Assembly (NCBI RefSeq): GCF_034314045.1 | Contig: NZ_JAVIWL010000001.1 | Span: 4,092,001 to 4,156,000 of the forward strand | DNA length: 64,000 nt | Direction: 5' to 3' | Source of the DNA: Glaciimonas sp. CA11.2 | GTDB taxonomy: Bacteria > Pseudomonadota > Gammaproteobacteria > Burkholderiales > Burkholderiaceae_D | Shown here: in pieces, positions 7,963-16,285 of the stretch | How positions within the stretch are numbered: the first letter of the stretch is position 1 | Layout of the letters: each line of letters starts with the position of its first letter | Program-made: the position numbers and the translations under genes | The notes under the pieces: model-generated | The model's database searches: none | What the model was told of the DNA's origin: nothing | Seen by the model: the letters and a program-made list of their open reading frames with translations, nothing else

Positions 7963-8906
7963 TCACCGACTTTTCTGAACGACTGATCGTGCAGGAAGTA
8001 GCACCGCGGGATGGCCTGCAAATTGAGCCGAGGTGGGTTTCTACAGACAATAAAGTAGCGTTGATTGATCAGCTCTCTGGCGCTGGCTTTAGCCGTATTG
8101 AAGCCGGTTCTTTTGTGTCGCCCAAGGCGATTCCCGCGTTACGTGACGGTGAAGAGGTTTTCGCACGAATCCGACGCCAGCCGGGCGTTGTGTACGTTGC
8201 CTTGATACCGAACCGGAAGGGTGCTGAACGCGCGATCCATGCGGGCGTCGATGAGCTTAATCTCGTGATGTCCGCAAGTCAGACGCACAATCGCGCCAAT
8301 ATGCGGATGCGTTGCGAGGAATCGTTGGCGGCGTTTGGTGACGTCGTGGCGTTGGCTGCGGGGACTGGACTCTCGCTTAACGGAACGATTGCCACAACCT
8401 TTGGTTGTCCATTTGAAGGAAAAATTGACGAAGACCGCGTGATGGGGTTCGTGGAGCAGTATCTGGAGATGGGAATCGGGGCTATCACGCTGGCAGATAC
8501 GACTGGGATGGCTAATCCGCGCCAGGTCGCACGTTTGGTTGAACGCGTACTCAGGACACTACCGTCATCGGCGTTGACATTACATTTCCATAACACGCGT
8601 GGACTCGGCCTCGCGAACGTCCTTGCGGCGTATGAGGTCGGTGCGCGACGTTTTGACTCAGCCCTTGGTGGTCTGGGAGGTTGCCCATTCGCACCCGGCG
8701 CGTCGGGCAATATATGCACCGAAGATCTGGTGAATCTCTGCGAAGAAATCGGCATTGAAACAGGTATCGACTTGCCAAAACTGATCGCTATGTCGCGCCA
8801 GTTGCCAGCGTTGCTCGGTCATGAAGTGCCTGGACAGGTAGCCAAGGCCGGTCGCAACTGTGACCGCCATCCTGCACCTTGGGAACAGGAAATAACGACC
8901 GTTTAG
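7959..8906 (+). CDS. Hydroxymethylglutaryl-CoA lyase family protein
   Basis: TIM-barrel aldolase of the DRE-TIM family that cleaves 3-hydroxy-3-methylglutaryl-CoA (or a close analogue) to acetyl-CoA and acetoacetate. The catalytic Arg-Asp pair is in VAPRDGLQ near residue 17, metal-ligand histidines are in LTLHFHNTRGLGLAN, and the signature loop GGLGGCPFAPGASGN carries the catalytic Cys. The length (315 residues) is normal. The ATG overlaps the CoA-transferase stop by four bases, so the two are translationally coupled. No other leucine-degradation genes (liu/mcc) are nearby, so the natural substrate is open. Confidence 0.88.
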   Translation: MITDFSERLIVQEVAPRDGLQIEPRWVSTDNKVALIDQLSGAGFSRIEAGSFVSPKAIPALRDGEEVFARIRRQPGVVYVALIPNRKGAERAIHAGVDELNLVMSASQTHNRANMRMRCEESLAAFGDVVALAAGTGLSLNGTIATTFGCPFEGKIDEDRVMGFVEQYLEMGIGAITLADTTGMANPRQVARLVERVLRTLPSSALTLHFHNTRGLGLANVLAAYEVGARRFDSALGGLGGCPFAPGASGNICTEDLVNLCEEIGIETGIDLPKLIAMSRQLPALLGHEVPGQVAKAGRNCDRHPAPWEQEITTV

Positions 8907-9185
8907 CCTGGTGATGGTTGGCCTTCCGAATAATTAACGCCGCTAACCTTAGCGCAACGTAAACCCGAACTCAGAGCAGCATTCATAGAGTGAAATAGAC
9001 GACGTGAATGCGAGTGGTTATCAGTAAATAAAATTGCATTGCTCTATCTATTTCTATAATCAATAATAGTTACCCCTATAACAATAAAGACATTAAGTGA
9101 GACGAATTCAGAATATAGGATTGCTTTTATTTTTCCGAAAAGTGTACGGTGAATCTGAATTCATAGCTAAAATGCAAGAAAAATC

Positions 9186-10017
9186 ATGATTAGTCTTGCC
9201 GATAAATCGAAATCTCAGGATGGTTTAAAACCCAAACTTATTTCTATAACGTCGTTGGCAGGTATTTTCGTTATTTTAGTGTGCCTTTCGCTTGTATTTG
9301 TTGATGGATGGCGAAGCTGGACCGCGCGTAAAGTTCAGCTGCACGAGATGGACATCGCTACGTCCAACATGGCGCGCGCAATAGCCCAGCATGCAGATGA
9401 CACAATTAAAGAAGTGGATACCGCGCTGGTTGGGCTCGTTGAGCGGGTGCAAACAGATGGAATCAGCCCTATAGCGCTGAACCGACTTCATACTCTGCTG
9501 GCGTTGCGGGTGACTGAATTGCCGCAACTGAATGGTATCTACGTCTACGATGAAAACGGCCGTTGGTTGACCTATTCATTACCAGCAGTAGTGTCAAACG
9601 TCAATAATGCGGATCGCGACTATTTTATTTATCATCGGACGCACTCTAATTCTGGGCCTTATGTTGGAATTCCGCTCCGAAGCCGGTCTACCGGAGCCTG
9701 GATACTGACTTTATCGCGCAGAATTAATCATGCCGATGGTAGCTTTGCTGGCGTGGCACTAGCCACAATTAGCATCGATTATTTTAATAAATTTTACGAG
9801 AGTTTTGATATTGGCCGGCACGGTGCGATTACGCTCGCCTTAGATAGCGGCGTGATGTTAACCCGCAGCCCTCTTCTGAAGGACTCTATCGGTAAGAATA
9901 TTTCCGGCTCGATATTGGTTCAGGACGTCACCAAAGGCAAGGCTGGAACAACCGTTATAAAATCGGGGCAAGACGGGATAAGGCGCATCAACAGCTTTCG
10001 GCGGCTCGATCAATATC
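9186..10017 (+). pseudogene. Diguanylate cyclase, N-terminal sensor half (split by IS)
   Basis: The 5' part of a membrane diguanylate cyclase interrupted at the AATATC target site. It encodes an N-terminal transmembrane helix (about residues 18-40) and a periplasmic dCache-like sensor. Typical PDC motifs are visible: NGIYVYDENGRWL, ADRDYFIYHRTH and GPYVGIPLRSRSTGAWIL. As it stands the frame runs about 22 codons into the element and stops at 10083-10085. Removing 10018-12653 (element plus one target copy) restores an unbroken frame ...RRLDQY-PLFVSAA... with the part at 12648. Loss of the GGDEF domain means this half cannot make c-di-GMP. Confidence 0.9.
10012..10017. repeat. Left target-site duplication of the first IS21 element
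   Basis: AATATC immediately before the TG end of the element; the same six bases follow its CA end at 12648-12653. Six bases lies in the IS21-family range (4-8). Confidence 0.9.
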
Positions 10018-10022
10018 TGGGT

Positions 10023-10173
10023 ATTCTGGCCGATCGTGACCACCGATTCTGGTCTATCGTGACCGACCATTCTGGCGCATCGTGACCGCTCATTCCGGTC
10101 TATCGTGACCGATTTCAAGCCCGACCAGAATCGGCGGTCACGATAGCAGAATCATCGGTCACGATACCGGAAT
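10023..10173. repeat. Subterminal IstA-binding-type repeats, left end
   Basis: Four direct copies of ATTCTGGNNNATCGTGACC at 10023, 10046, 10069 and 10092, spaced exactly 23 bp; the last reads ATTCCGG. Two inverted, slightly shortened copies follow at 10136-10152 and 10157-10173. The period of about two helical turns puts them on one face of the DNA. Confidence 0.85.
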
Positions 10174-10270
10174 GGTGTCGTACAGCACCGTGATGATGTT
10201 ACGCATAGAGCAACCGAACGGGTACGCTTCCAGTTTGTCTGGAGACAACGTGCCCGTACAAAGGATCACT

Positions 10271-11773
10271 ATGCGTAAGATAAAAGACGTATTACGTTTA
10301 AAACTGGATGCCAAACTATCGCACCAGCAGATTGCCGCAGCACTGGGGATTTCAAAAGGAGTCGTCACCAAGTATGTCGGCCTGGCCGCCGTTGCCGGTT
10401 TGGACTGGTCGGCGGTGCAAGATGTAGACGACACCGAGTTGGCGCACCGGCTTTTGGTCACGCCAGAACGGACCCGAGACCATGTCCAGCCAGATTACGC
10501 CAGGCTGCATCACGAACTGCGGCGCAAGGGGATGACGCTGATGTTGCTATGGGAAGAGTATCGTGCCGATTATGCCCAGCACCAGACCTATGCCTACTCA
10601 CAGTTCTGCGTGAATTACCGGCAGTTTGCCAAACAGCTCAAACGCTCTATGCGCCAGATTCACCGGGCTGGCGAGAAACTGTTCATTGATTATGCTGGTC
10701 CGACTATCGGTCTCACTGATGGTAGCCGTGCCCACATCTTCGTCGCTGCTCTGGGCGCATCGAGCTACACCTATGCCTGTGCTACGCCGCGTGAGACGAT
10801 GGCCGACTGGCTCACTTCGACAGCGCGTGCGCTGCGCTTCTTCGGCGGGGTACCGCAGTTGATTGTTCCCGATAATCCGAAGGCTATGATCGCCGACGCC
10901 AATCGCTACGAACCACGCAGTAACGACACCGTACGCGATTTTGCGCGCCACTACGGCACCTCCATCTTGCCAGCCCGTCCGCGTCATCCTCAGGATAAAG
11001 CGAAGGCCGAATCAGCAGTGCAGATCGTCGAGCGCTGGATCATGGCGCGTCTGCGACATCAGCAATTTAGCAGCGTCCACGAGGTCGATGTCGCCATCGC
11101 ACCGCTGCTGAGCGTACTTAACGATAAGCCGTTTCAGAAGCTACCCGGTAGTCGCGCCAGTGCGTTTGCCCAACTCGATGTCCCGGCGCTACGGCCTTTG
11201 CCATTGCAATGTTATGAGATGGCGCATTTCAAGACTGTCAGGGTGCATAACGATTACCACGTTGAGATCGGCCGCCATCACTACAGTGTGCCGCAAGCCC
11301 TGGTCGGTCAGGTGCTGGAAGCCCGGATGACAGCGACGACAGTGGAAATCCTGCATCGCGGTCAACGTGTCGCCAGTCATCCGCGCAACAGTGGCGAAGG
11401 CGGGTTCACCACCGACACCCTGCATATGCCGGTGGCGCATCGTGCGCAATTGGAATGGACGCCACAGCGACTGATTCACTGGGGACAGACCATCGGTACG
11501 GCGACAGCGGAGGCGGTGACGCGTCTGATGGCCGAGAACAGACATCCCGAGCACGGCTACCGTGCCTGTCTTGGTCTGCTGTCATTGGCCAAGCGCTACG
11601 GCAAGCCACGTCTTGAAGCAGGATGCATGCTGGCCTTACAGCTCGGTGCCTGCCAATACCGCCACGTCCGTGACATTCTCAAAAATAACCGTGATCGCAC
11701 ACCGTGTGCCCCAGTTGGCGATTGGGTCAGTCCTGACCATGCCCATGTGCGTGGCCCTGATTACTATCAATGA
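10271..11773 (+). CDS. istA: IS21 family transposase IstA
   Basis: DDE transposase of the first IS21 element. N-terminal helix-turn-helix: LSHQQIAAALGISKGVVTKY (about residues 16-36). DDE residues appear as LFIDYAG (first Asp), LIVPDNPKAM (second Asp) and KAKAESAVQIVERW (Glu), as expected for the retroviral-integrase-like core. ATG 10271 follows AAGGA (10261-10265) and gives 500 residues; the longer frame from 10172 has no ribosome-binding site and would overlap the subterminal repeats. Translationally coupled to istB. Confidence 0.93.
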   Translation: MRKIKDVLRLKLDAKLSHQQIAAALGISKGVVTKYVGLAAVAGLDWSAVQDVDDTELAHRLLVTPERTRDHVQPDYARLHHELRRKGMTLMLLWEEYRADYAQHQTYAYSQFCVNYRQFAKQLKRSMRQIHRAGEKLFIDYAGPTIGLTDGSRAHIFVAALGASSYTYACATPRETMADWLTSTARALRFFGGVPQLIVPDNPKAMIADANRYEPRSNDTVRDFARHYGTSILPARPRHPQDKAKAESAVQIVERWIMARLRHQQFSSVHEVDVAIAPLLSVLNDKPFQKLPGSRASAFAQLDVPALRPLPLQCYEMAHFKTVRVHNDYHVEIGRHHYSVPQALVGQVLEARMTATTVEILHRGQRVASHPRNSGEGGFTTDTLHMPVAHRAQLEWTPQRLIHWGQTIGTATAEAVTRLMAENRHPEHGYRACLGLLSLAKRYGKPRLEAGCMLALQLGACQYRHVRDILKNNRDRTPCAPVGDWVSPDHAHVRGPDYYQ

Positions 11774-12555
11774 GGATGTCAACGATGATGATGCATACCA
11801 CTCTGGCCCAATTGCGGACCTTAAAACTCGATGGCTTAGCGACCGGACTGGAGGAACAATTGACGCAGGCCAGTATGGCGGCGATGAGTTTCGAGGAACG
11901 TCTGGCACTCTTGGTTGATCGCGAAGTCCATTGCCGCAATGACCGCAAGCTCCTGCGCCTGCTTAAGAACGCCCACCTGAAATACGCACAAGCGGCGATT
12001 GAAGACATTGATGCCCGCTCGGGGCGTGGCATCGACCGCCGTGAAGTGATGAGTCTGGCGCTGGGAGATTGGGTCAGTGCTGGCCACAGCATTCTCATTA
12101 CCGGACCGACCGGTGCTGGCAAATCGTGGCTGGCCTGCGCACTGGCACAGTACGCCTGTCGGCGCGGATACTCTGCTGTTTATCAACGCGTACCCCGTCT
12201 ACAGGAAGAACTACGCATCCGGCACGGCAGCGGCAGCTTTGGGAAATGGCTGCTCCAACTCGCCAAGATCGATGTCTTGGTACTTGATGACTGGGGCATG
12301 GGCGCGATCGACAGCACGACCCGTTCCGACTTGCTGGAGATGATTGACGACCGGGCGGCAAACAGAGCGACGATTATTACCAGTCAACTTCCTGTTGACC
12401 ATTGGCATGCCTGGATTGGCGACGCCACTATTGCCGACGCCATCCTGGACCGCATTCTGCAGCGCAATCATCGGCTGACACTGACCGGCGATTCACTGCG
12501 TGGCGCAGAACGACCTAAAACCAGCAAAAAGGAGAAAACTATCGACCCATCGTGA
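11770..12555 (+). CDS. istB: IS21 family helper ATPase IstB
   Basis: AAA+ ATPase that works with IstA in target selection and cut-and-paste transposition. Walker A is GPTGAGKSW, Walker B is VLVLDDWGMG, and sensor 1 lies in ATIITSQLPVDHWH, at the normal family positions. The ATG overlaps the istA stop (ATGA); a second ATG at 11785 is possible. Length 261 residues, full size. The C-terminal tail is basic. Confidence 0.93.
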   Translation: MRMSTMMMHTTLAQLRTLKLDGLATGLEEQLTQASMAAMSFEERLALLVDREVHCRNDRKLLRLLKNAHLKYAQAAIEDIDARSGRGIDRREVMSLALGDWVSAGHSILITGPTGAGKSWLACALAQYACRRGYSAVYQRVPRLQEELRIRHGSGSFGKWLLQLAKIDVLVLDDWGMGAIDSTTRSDLLEMIDDRAANRATIITSQLPVDHWHAWIGDATIADAILDRILQRNHRLTLTGDSLRGAERPKTSKKEKTIDPS

Positions 12556-12601
12556 CCGCAGACATTACAATTTAACCGCGTAACAACATCGCAGGCGCAG
12601 C

Positions 12602-12642
12602 GGTCACGATCGGCCAGAATGAGCGGTCACGTTGACCAGAAT
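12602..12642. repeat. Subterminal repeats, right end of first IS21 element
   Basis: Two inverted copies of the repeat seen at the left end: GGTCACGATCGGCCAGAAT at 12602-12620 and a one-base-shorter variant at 12625-12642. They are in mirror orientation to the left-end array. Confidence 0.8.
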
Positions 12643-12647
12643 ACGCA

Positions 12648-13432
12648 AATATCCTCTTTTTGTTTCTGCAGCATTGTCAGAACCTGAAGTTCTGGCGGAC
12701 TGGTTGGCAGACACCTACCTCCATTCGGCAGGCGTAGCTTTTCTCTTGATCGTGCTAGGTTTAGTTGGGTTTCATTTAGTCGGTCAAATTAAACGAAGGG
12801 TCGATGCTGAAACCGAAATTGTGCGCGCACGCGATGCTTTGGAGGCACTTAATCAGACACTTGAAAAACTGTCTCTGCAAGACGGTCTGACCGGTCTTTC
12901 AAATCGTCGCCATTTCGATATCGCACTGGATAAGGAGTTTAATCGGGCAATGCGCAACGCAAGTTCACTTGCATTAATCATGATTGACGTAGATTGCTTC
13001 AAGCAATATAACGATATCTACGGTCATATAGCGGGAGACGAATGCTTGCGGCGCATTAGTCAGGTTGTTGAGTCCAGTCAACGCCGACCAAGTGATGTAG
13101 CCGCAAGATACGGCGGCGAAGAACTTAGCGTATTGCTCCCATGTACCGATATAAACGGTGCGATGGTCATCGCCGAAAATATCCGCATGGCGATACGCAA
13201 CCTCGCAATTAAACATACGGGAAATCCTGCCGGCATAGTAACAATTAGCGCCGGTGTCGATGCTTTTGTTCCAGTCAGGGATGAAAATATGCCACTCGAA
13301 TTAATACAAGCTGCCGATACAGCACTCTACGCGGCGAAAACCAGCGGGCGCGATCGAGTTTGCCACAATGTCAATTTTACCCACCGCGGACAACCCGTTT
13401 CGTCAGACACCTCGATGATTAAAGAACCTTAA
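12648..13432 (+). pseudogene. Diguanylate cyclase, C-terminal GGDEF half (split by IS)
   Basis: The 3' part of the gene begun at 9186. It encodes the end of the sensor (YPLFVSAALSEPEVLADW), a second transmembrane helix (AGVAFLLIVLGLVGFHLV), a short coiled linker and a GGDEF domain. The domain has DGLTGLSNRRHFD, the metal-binding MIDVDCFKQYND, and active-site GGEEL, so the catalytic core is intact. An in-frame ATG-less start inside the element (TTG 12632) could give a membrane-anchored, sensorless cyclase if transcribed from the IS; that is speculation. The first six bases are the right target-site copy. Confidence 0.9.
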
Positions 13433-13634
13433 ACGTTAAGGTAAGGTGCATGAGAGTCGACGTCATTCGCGGCTTTACAACTTGTGTGTTAGTTCGTTTT
13501 ACTTCGGATGAGAAGCTGCATTCTTCGGCTAGCCACATAACTCAGCATGCATTCAAAGTAGATTGTTGATTCTTCAGACTTTTGTATTGCATCGTGAATA
13601 AACTGCATGCGTATGGTAGACATAGGCAAGGATG

Positions 13635-14120
13635 CTATCGCATTTGTTCTTTCATTCGATTGGTCCAGGTCGTCTTTGCAAAAAGATCGAAAATAGTCTT
13701 TTGCTCAGTACTTAACCCATCATAAAAAGTCCTGGTGATTGAAGCGGTCTTGCTCAAAAAATCGGCATTCGAACGCATCATGATGACCATCTTTTCCATT
13801 TTTTCTGGCGTGGACAAATTTTCATAATCAGGGCCAAGCGCGCTTTTCATTTTTTCTTTGGATTGTGCGCGCAATGTTGCTTGCGCGGCTAAACCACTTG
13901 AAAATGTATCCCATGCGGTTTGCTGAGATGATTTAAGATTGAGTTTTTGTTTCAGTTCAGTAAGGCGCTTTTGTGTTGCAGGCACTGCATCTTGTTGGCT
14001 ACGGGCACTCCCTTTTGTACCATTGACGGCTGGTTGCGTGCCTTGCTCGACAGCATAGGAAGCCGTTCCCGCGATTAGCAAACCAGAGAGCAGACATGCG
14101 GTGATGATTGATTTGTTCAT
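13635..14120 (-). CDS. Spy/CpxP-type LTxxQ periplasmic protein
   Basis: Probable periplasmic stress chaperone-like protein. Signal peptide: MNKSIITACLLSGLLIAGTASYA, cleavage near residue 23. The mature part is helical and carries two LTxxQ-like motifs: LNLKSSQQTAWDTF and GLSTEQKTIFDLF, the arrangement of Spy/CpxP relatives. It is shorter in motif strength than Spy itself, so the chaperone role is a family-level guess. A GAGAG ribosome-binding site lies just before the ATG. Separated by more than 200 bp on both sides, so monocistronic. Confidence 0.75.
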   Translation of the reverse strand: MNKSIITACLLSGLLIAGTASYAVEQGTQPAVNGTKGSARSQQDAVPATQKRLTELKQKLNLKSSQQTAWDTFSSGLAAQATLRAQSKEKMKSALGPDYENLSTPEKMEKMVIMMRSNADFLSKTASITRTFYDGLSTEQKTIFDLFAKTTWTNRMKEQMR

Positions 14121-14222
14121 TATTTCTCTCGTTAAAATACTCTGTTATTGCAAGGTCTTTGAGGCCTATTCTCAGACGGTAATTATGCGCTCATGGATCA
14201 GACTAAGGTTAGAGCGCTCCTT

Positions 14223-14261
14223 AATTATTTCAAAAAATTATTTCAAAAAATTATTTCCGAA
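14223..14261. repeat. 13-bp AT-rich tandem repeat
   Basis: Two perfect copies of AATTATTTCAAAA (14223-14235, 14236-14248) and a third diverged copy to 14261, in the promoter region of the Spy-like gene. Confidence 0.65.
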
Positions 14262-14305
14262 ATCTCACCAATTATTGCGAGGCGTTTATCCGTATTAGAA
14301 ATAAA

Positions 14306-14332
14306 AAAAAGACAGGATAAACCTGTCTTTTT
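14306..14332 (-). terminator. Intrinsic terminator of the small Ala/Lys-rich gene
   Basis: AAAAAGACAGG-ataaa-CCTGTCTTTTT, just downstream of the minus-strand gene ending at 14350. Confidence 0.85.
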
Positions 14333-14349
14333 ACGACCGACTATCTATT

Positions 14350-14631
14350 TTATTTAGGAGCGGTTTTAGTTGCATCTACCTTGGCCACTGGTGGCGTTAC
14401 TTTTGCTTCGGATTTGGCTTTGGTTGCCTTGACCTTCGCTACTTTATGATGGGCTTTTGCCTTCACCGTTTTTGTTCCCGAATCAGCAGCGACTTTTGTT
14501 TCCGCCTTCGTAGTCTTGGCAGTGTTAGTGATCGGCGTAGCTGGGGCGACTGGTGCTGATGGCGCGGCGGCTTGTGCAAAGACGGAAGTAGCAAACAAGC
14601 CAGCGATCAGAGCAGCTAATAATTTATTCAT
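14350..14631 (-). CDS. Small exported Ala/Lys-rich protein
   Basis: A 93-residue protein with a clear signal peptide (MNKLLAALIAGLFATSVFAQA, cleavage after about residue 21). The mature part is low-complexity: Ala/Pro-rich, then Lys/Ala/Val/Thr-rich with KAKAHHKVAKVKATKAKSEA. This resembles acid-shock or histone-H1-like repeats in composition only. No domain is recognised. It has its own terminator and a ribosome-binding-like AAGG before the ATG. A periplasmic basic protein is the most that can be said. Confidence 0.65.
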   Translation of the reverse strand: MNKLLAALIAGLFATSVFAQAAAPSAPVAPATPITNTAKTTKAETKVAADSGTKTVKAKAHHKVAKVKATKAKSEAKVTPPVAKVDATKTAPK

Positions 14632-15170
14632 TTGAGTACCTTTTACGTGGTCTTGATTAACTCAGGTCATCCTGAGGGCTTGCGGTATAAACGACCTTGA
14701 TCGGTCGATGGTTGACCACGATTACAACCGGTTACAAACTGGACTAAAGGTAGACTGTATGTGTGCAATCCATTCATGCCTATGCGCATTTTGACTGGTG
14801 ATCCAGATTTGATGAAAAACACTTTTGTGGAGTCTCCTTCCTGCACTTCTGCATGTCAGGGTATTGATCTTTTGTATATCCAATACGCCGCGAACTCTAC
14901 TGATTGACATTGTTACGTGCTCACCGTCAGACATTATTGGTGGGGTCCTAATTGCTGATTTAAATCCTGATCCAGGTAATCTCAGCCAGCTTCTAAGTTG
15001 CGTATTCTGCCGCTTATTTGGTTAATGCTCTGCTATATGGAAAAGTATAAAAAGATTTAAGAAACGATTTTTATCGTGCGTGCATATCGCCACGCTTCTC
15101 GTTATCCCACTTGCATTTGTGGTCTGTCGTGCGGCTATTTCATGGTTAATTTATTTATGTCAATCCTGTG
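14632..15170. other. Intergenic, no convincing gene
   Basis: About 540 bases. Short open frames exist on both strands (for example 14722-14934 minus and 14825-15025 plus) but lack ribosome-binding sites and family-like sequence. Confidence 0.45.
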
Positions 15171-15308
15171 ATGAATACGATCATTGCCCAATTAAGTGAA
15201 CATGGCGCATCCCAAGATGAGGTCTTGACGGTCAACGCATTTCTGACGGCGGCAGGTGAGTTGGTAGAAAGAGATGTTGCAGATAGCGCTAAATCAGATA
15301 TGAATTAG
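15171..15308 (+). CDS. Possible small protein of 45 residues
   Basis: ATG 15171 to TAG 15306-15308 encodes an acidic, soluble peptide beginning MNTIIAQLSEHGASQDE and ending in VADSAKSDMN. Composition is protein-like, with a plausible amphipathic helix through VLTVNAFLTAAGELVERD, but no ribosome-binding site is visible and I recognise no family. Treat as tentative. Confidence 0.3.
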   Translation: MNTIIAQLSEHGASQDEVLTVNAFLTAAGELVERDVADSAKSDMN

Positions 15309-15352
15309 GCCTGTTGATAGTTGATATAAAGTAGGCTATAAGAGTAACTTTT

Positions 15353-15380
15353 AAAAAAAGCGCTATCCGCGGATAGCGCT
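15353..15380 (-). terminator. Perfect-palindrome terminator
   Basis: A 22-bp perfect palindrome, AGCGCTATCCG joined directly to its reverse complement (15359-15380), followed on the minus strand by a run of Ts. It ends transcription of the gene at 15417-15713. Confidence 0.8.
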
Positions 15381-15416
15381 CAATTTGAGCAAATAGAACT
15401 ACCCTATTTGGGCATG

Positions 15417-15713
15417 TTATGCATCGGCGTCAAGGTTAAGGCTAAAGATAGCGTCATAACCATTTTTTTCCCGATCGCTTTCTTGCAGGTCATCTATCAA
15501 ACCCATGTCATCAAGTTCTTCGTACGCGTTGTTGTATTGGTTATCGGTAGTTGCACCGATTACGCGATAGATTTCCTGATCGGCGTTACGGACGCCGATG
15601 AGTTTATATTCTTGTCTGACGATATTGAGGTCCACTACGGACACCAATAAGTTAGTCATGATCGTTTTGTCGAACTCGGGGATGCTGTAGTCTCCGACCA
15701 GTGCTGTTTTCAA
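15417..15713 (-). CDS. Hypothetical protein, 98 residues
   Basis: Not recognised. A small, acidic, soluble protein without signal peptide. The middle, NADQEIYRVIGATTDNQYNNA, looks like a beta-strand/loop unit, and the C-terminal part (YEELDDMGLIDDLQESDREK) is strongly acidic. The start is TTG 15713: AGAGGA precedes it by about five bases, and no better ATG exists. Terminator present downstream. An isolated gene with ordinary codon use. Confidence 0.6.
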   Translation of the reverse strand: MKTALVGDYSIPEFDKTIMTNLLVSVVDLNIVRQEYKLIGVRNADQEIYRVIGATTDNQYNNAYEELDDMGLIDDLQESDREKNGYDAIFSLNLDADA

Positions 15714-15947
15714 TCGATTCCTCTTGTGTATTTGGTGTTTGCTTACAGTTCACTTCTTGAAACCCTTGAAATGATTGCCAGGCAACGTATTTTCAAGCGT
15801 ATCGCGTCAAATAAAGACGAGAGGTGTTAATTTTACCTTCACCCGCGTTTGTCGGGGGAATTTGTCTAATTTGTTAGGCAGCCCGGTAGATTTTTGCTTG
15901 ATTAGTGTATTGAATCAGCGACTACCGGCCCCACGACTCCTAGACCT

Positions 15948-16256
15948 CTAACATTTGGCAAAAAACATTTTAGTTTGGATATCTTTACGTTGCTGGCGTA
16001 TCCATTCCTGACTTTGGATGGGACGTTTACTTTCATATTTGGTACCACGTTCCATGAGACGTTGTTGTTCTATCTGATCAAGTTCCCGCGTTCGCTCGTC
16101 TAACTGATGACATTCAGCGCTGGCTGGCGCTTTTGATACTTCTATTGCGGCGTGAGTGGTGTTGGTTTGTGCTTGTGCGAAAGTCCCCAAAAGTGGCAGT
16201 GCTATTGATAGCGTGACGGTGAAGAACTCTTTTTTTATTCGCATGGCTCGCAACAT
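15948..16256 (-). CDS. Hypothetical exported protein downstream of the GspE-like gene
   Basis: A 102-residue protein with an N-terminal signal peptide (basic MLRAMRIKKE, then FFTVTLSIALPLLGTFAQAQ). The mature region is charged and helical (ERTRELDQIEQQRLMERGTK) with two cysteines, one in AECHQL and one at the very C-terminus, which could form a disulphide. ATG 16256 follows AAAGGA by eight bases. It begins 29 bases after the stop of the GspE-like ATPase, so the two are likely co-transcribed. Function unknown. Confidence 0.65.
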   Translation of the reverse strand: MLRAMRIKKEFFTVTLSIALPLLGTFAQAQTNTTHAAIEVSKAPASAECHQLDERTRELDQIEQQRLMERGTKYESKRPIQSQEWIRQQRKDIQTKMFFAKC

Positions 16257-16285
16257 GATGATATTCCTTTAGAGTTTTGCAGGTG

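Larger units (their letters stand above)
10018..12647 (+). mobile_element. Complete IS21-family insertion sequence (first element)
   Basis: A 2630-bp element with related ends: TGGGTATTCTGG at the left, and the reverse complement of the right end begins TGCGTATTCTGG. It encodes IstA and IstB overlapping by four bases, as in the family, and is flanked by AATATC duplications. Multiple subterminal copies of ATTCTGGNNNATCGTGACC lie inside both ends and match the multi-repeat IstA-binding ends of IS21. Both genes are intact, so the element is probably active or recently active. It splits a diguanylate cyclase gene. Confidence 0.93.

Noticed and set aside
10023..10110. Regularly spaced repeats resembling a CRISPR array.
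   Set aside because: The gaps between repeats are only four bases, there are no unique spacers and no cas genes; they are IS21 terminal sites.
14722..15025. Two short opposing open frames in the gap after the Ala/Lys-rich gene.
   Set aside because: Neither has a start signal or recognisable sequence; they overlap each other.
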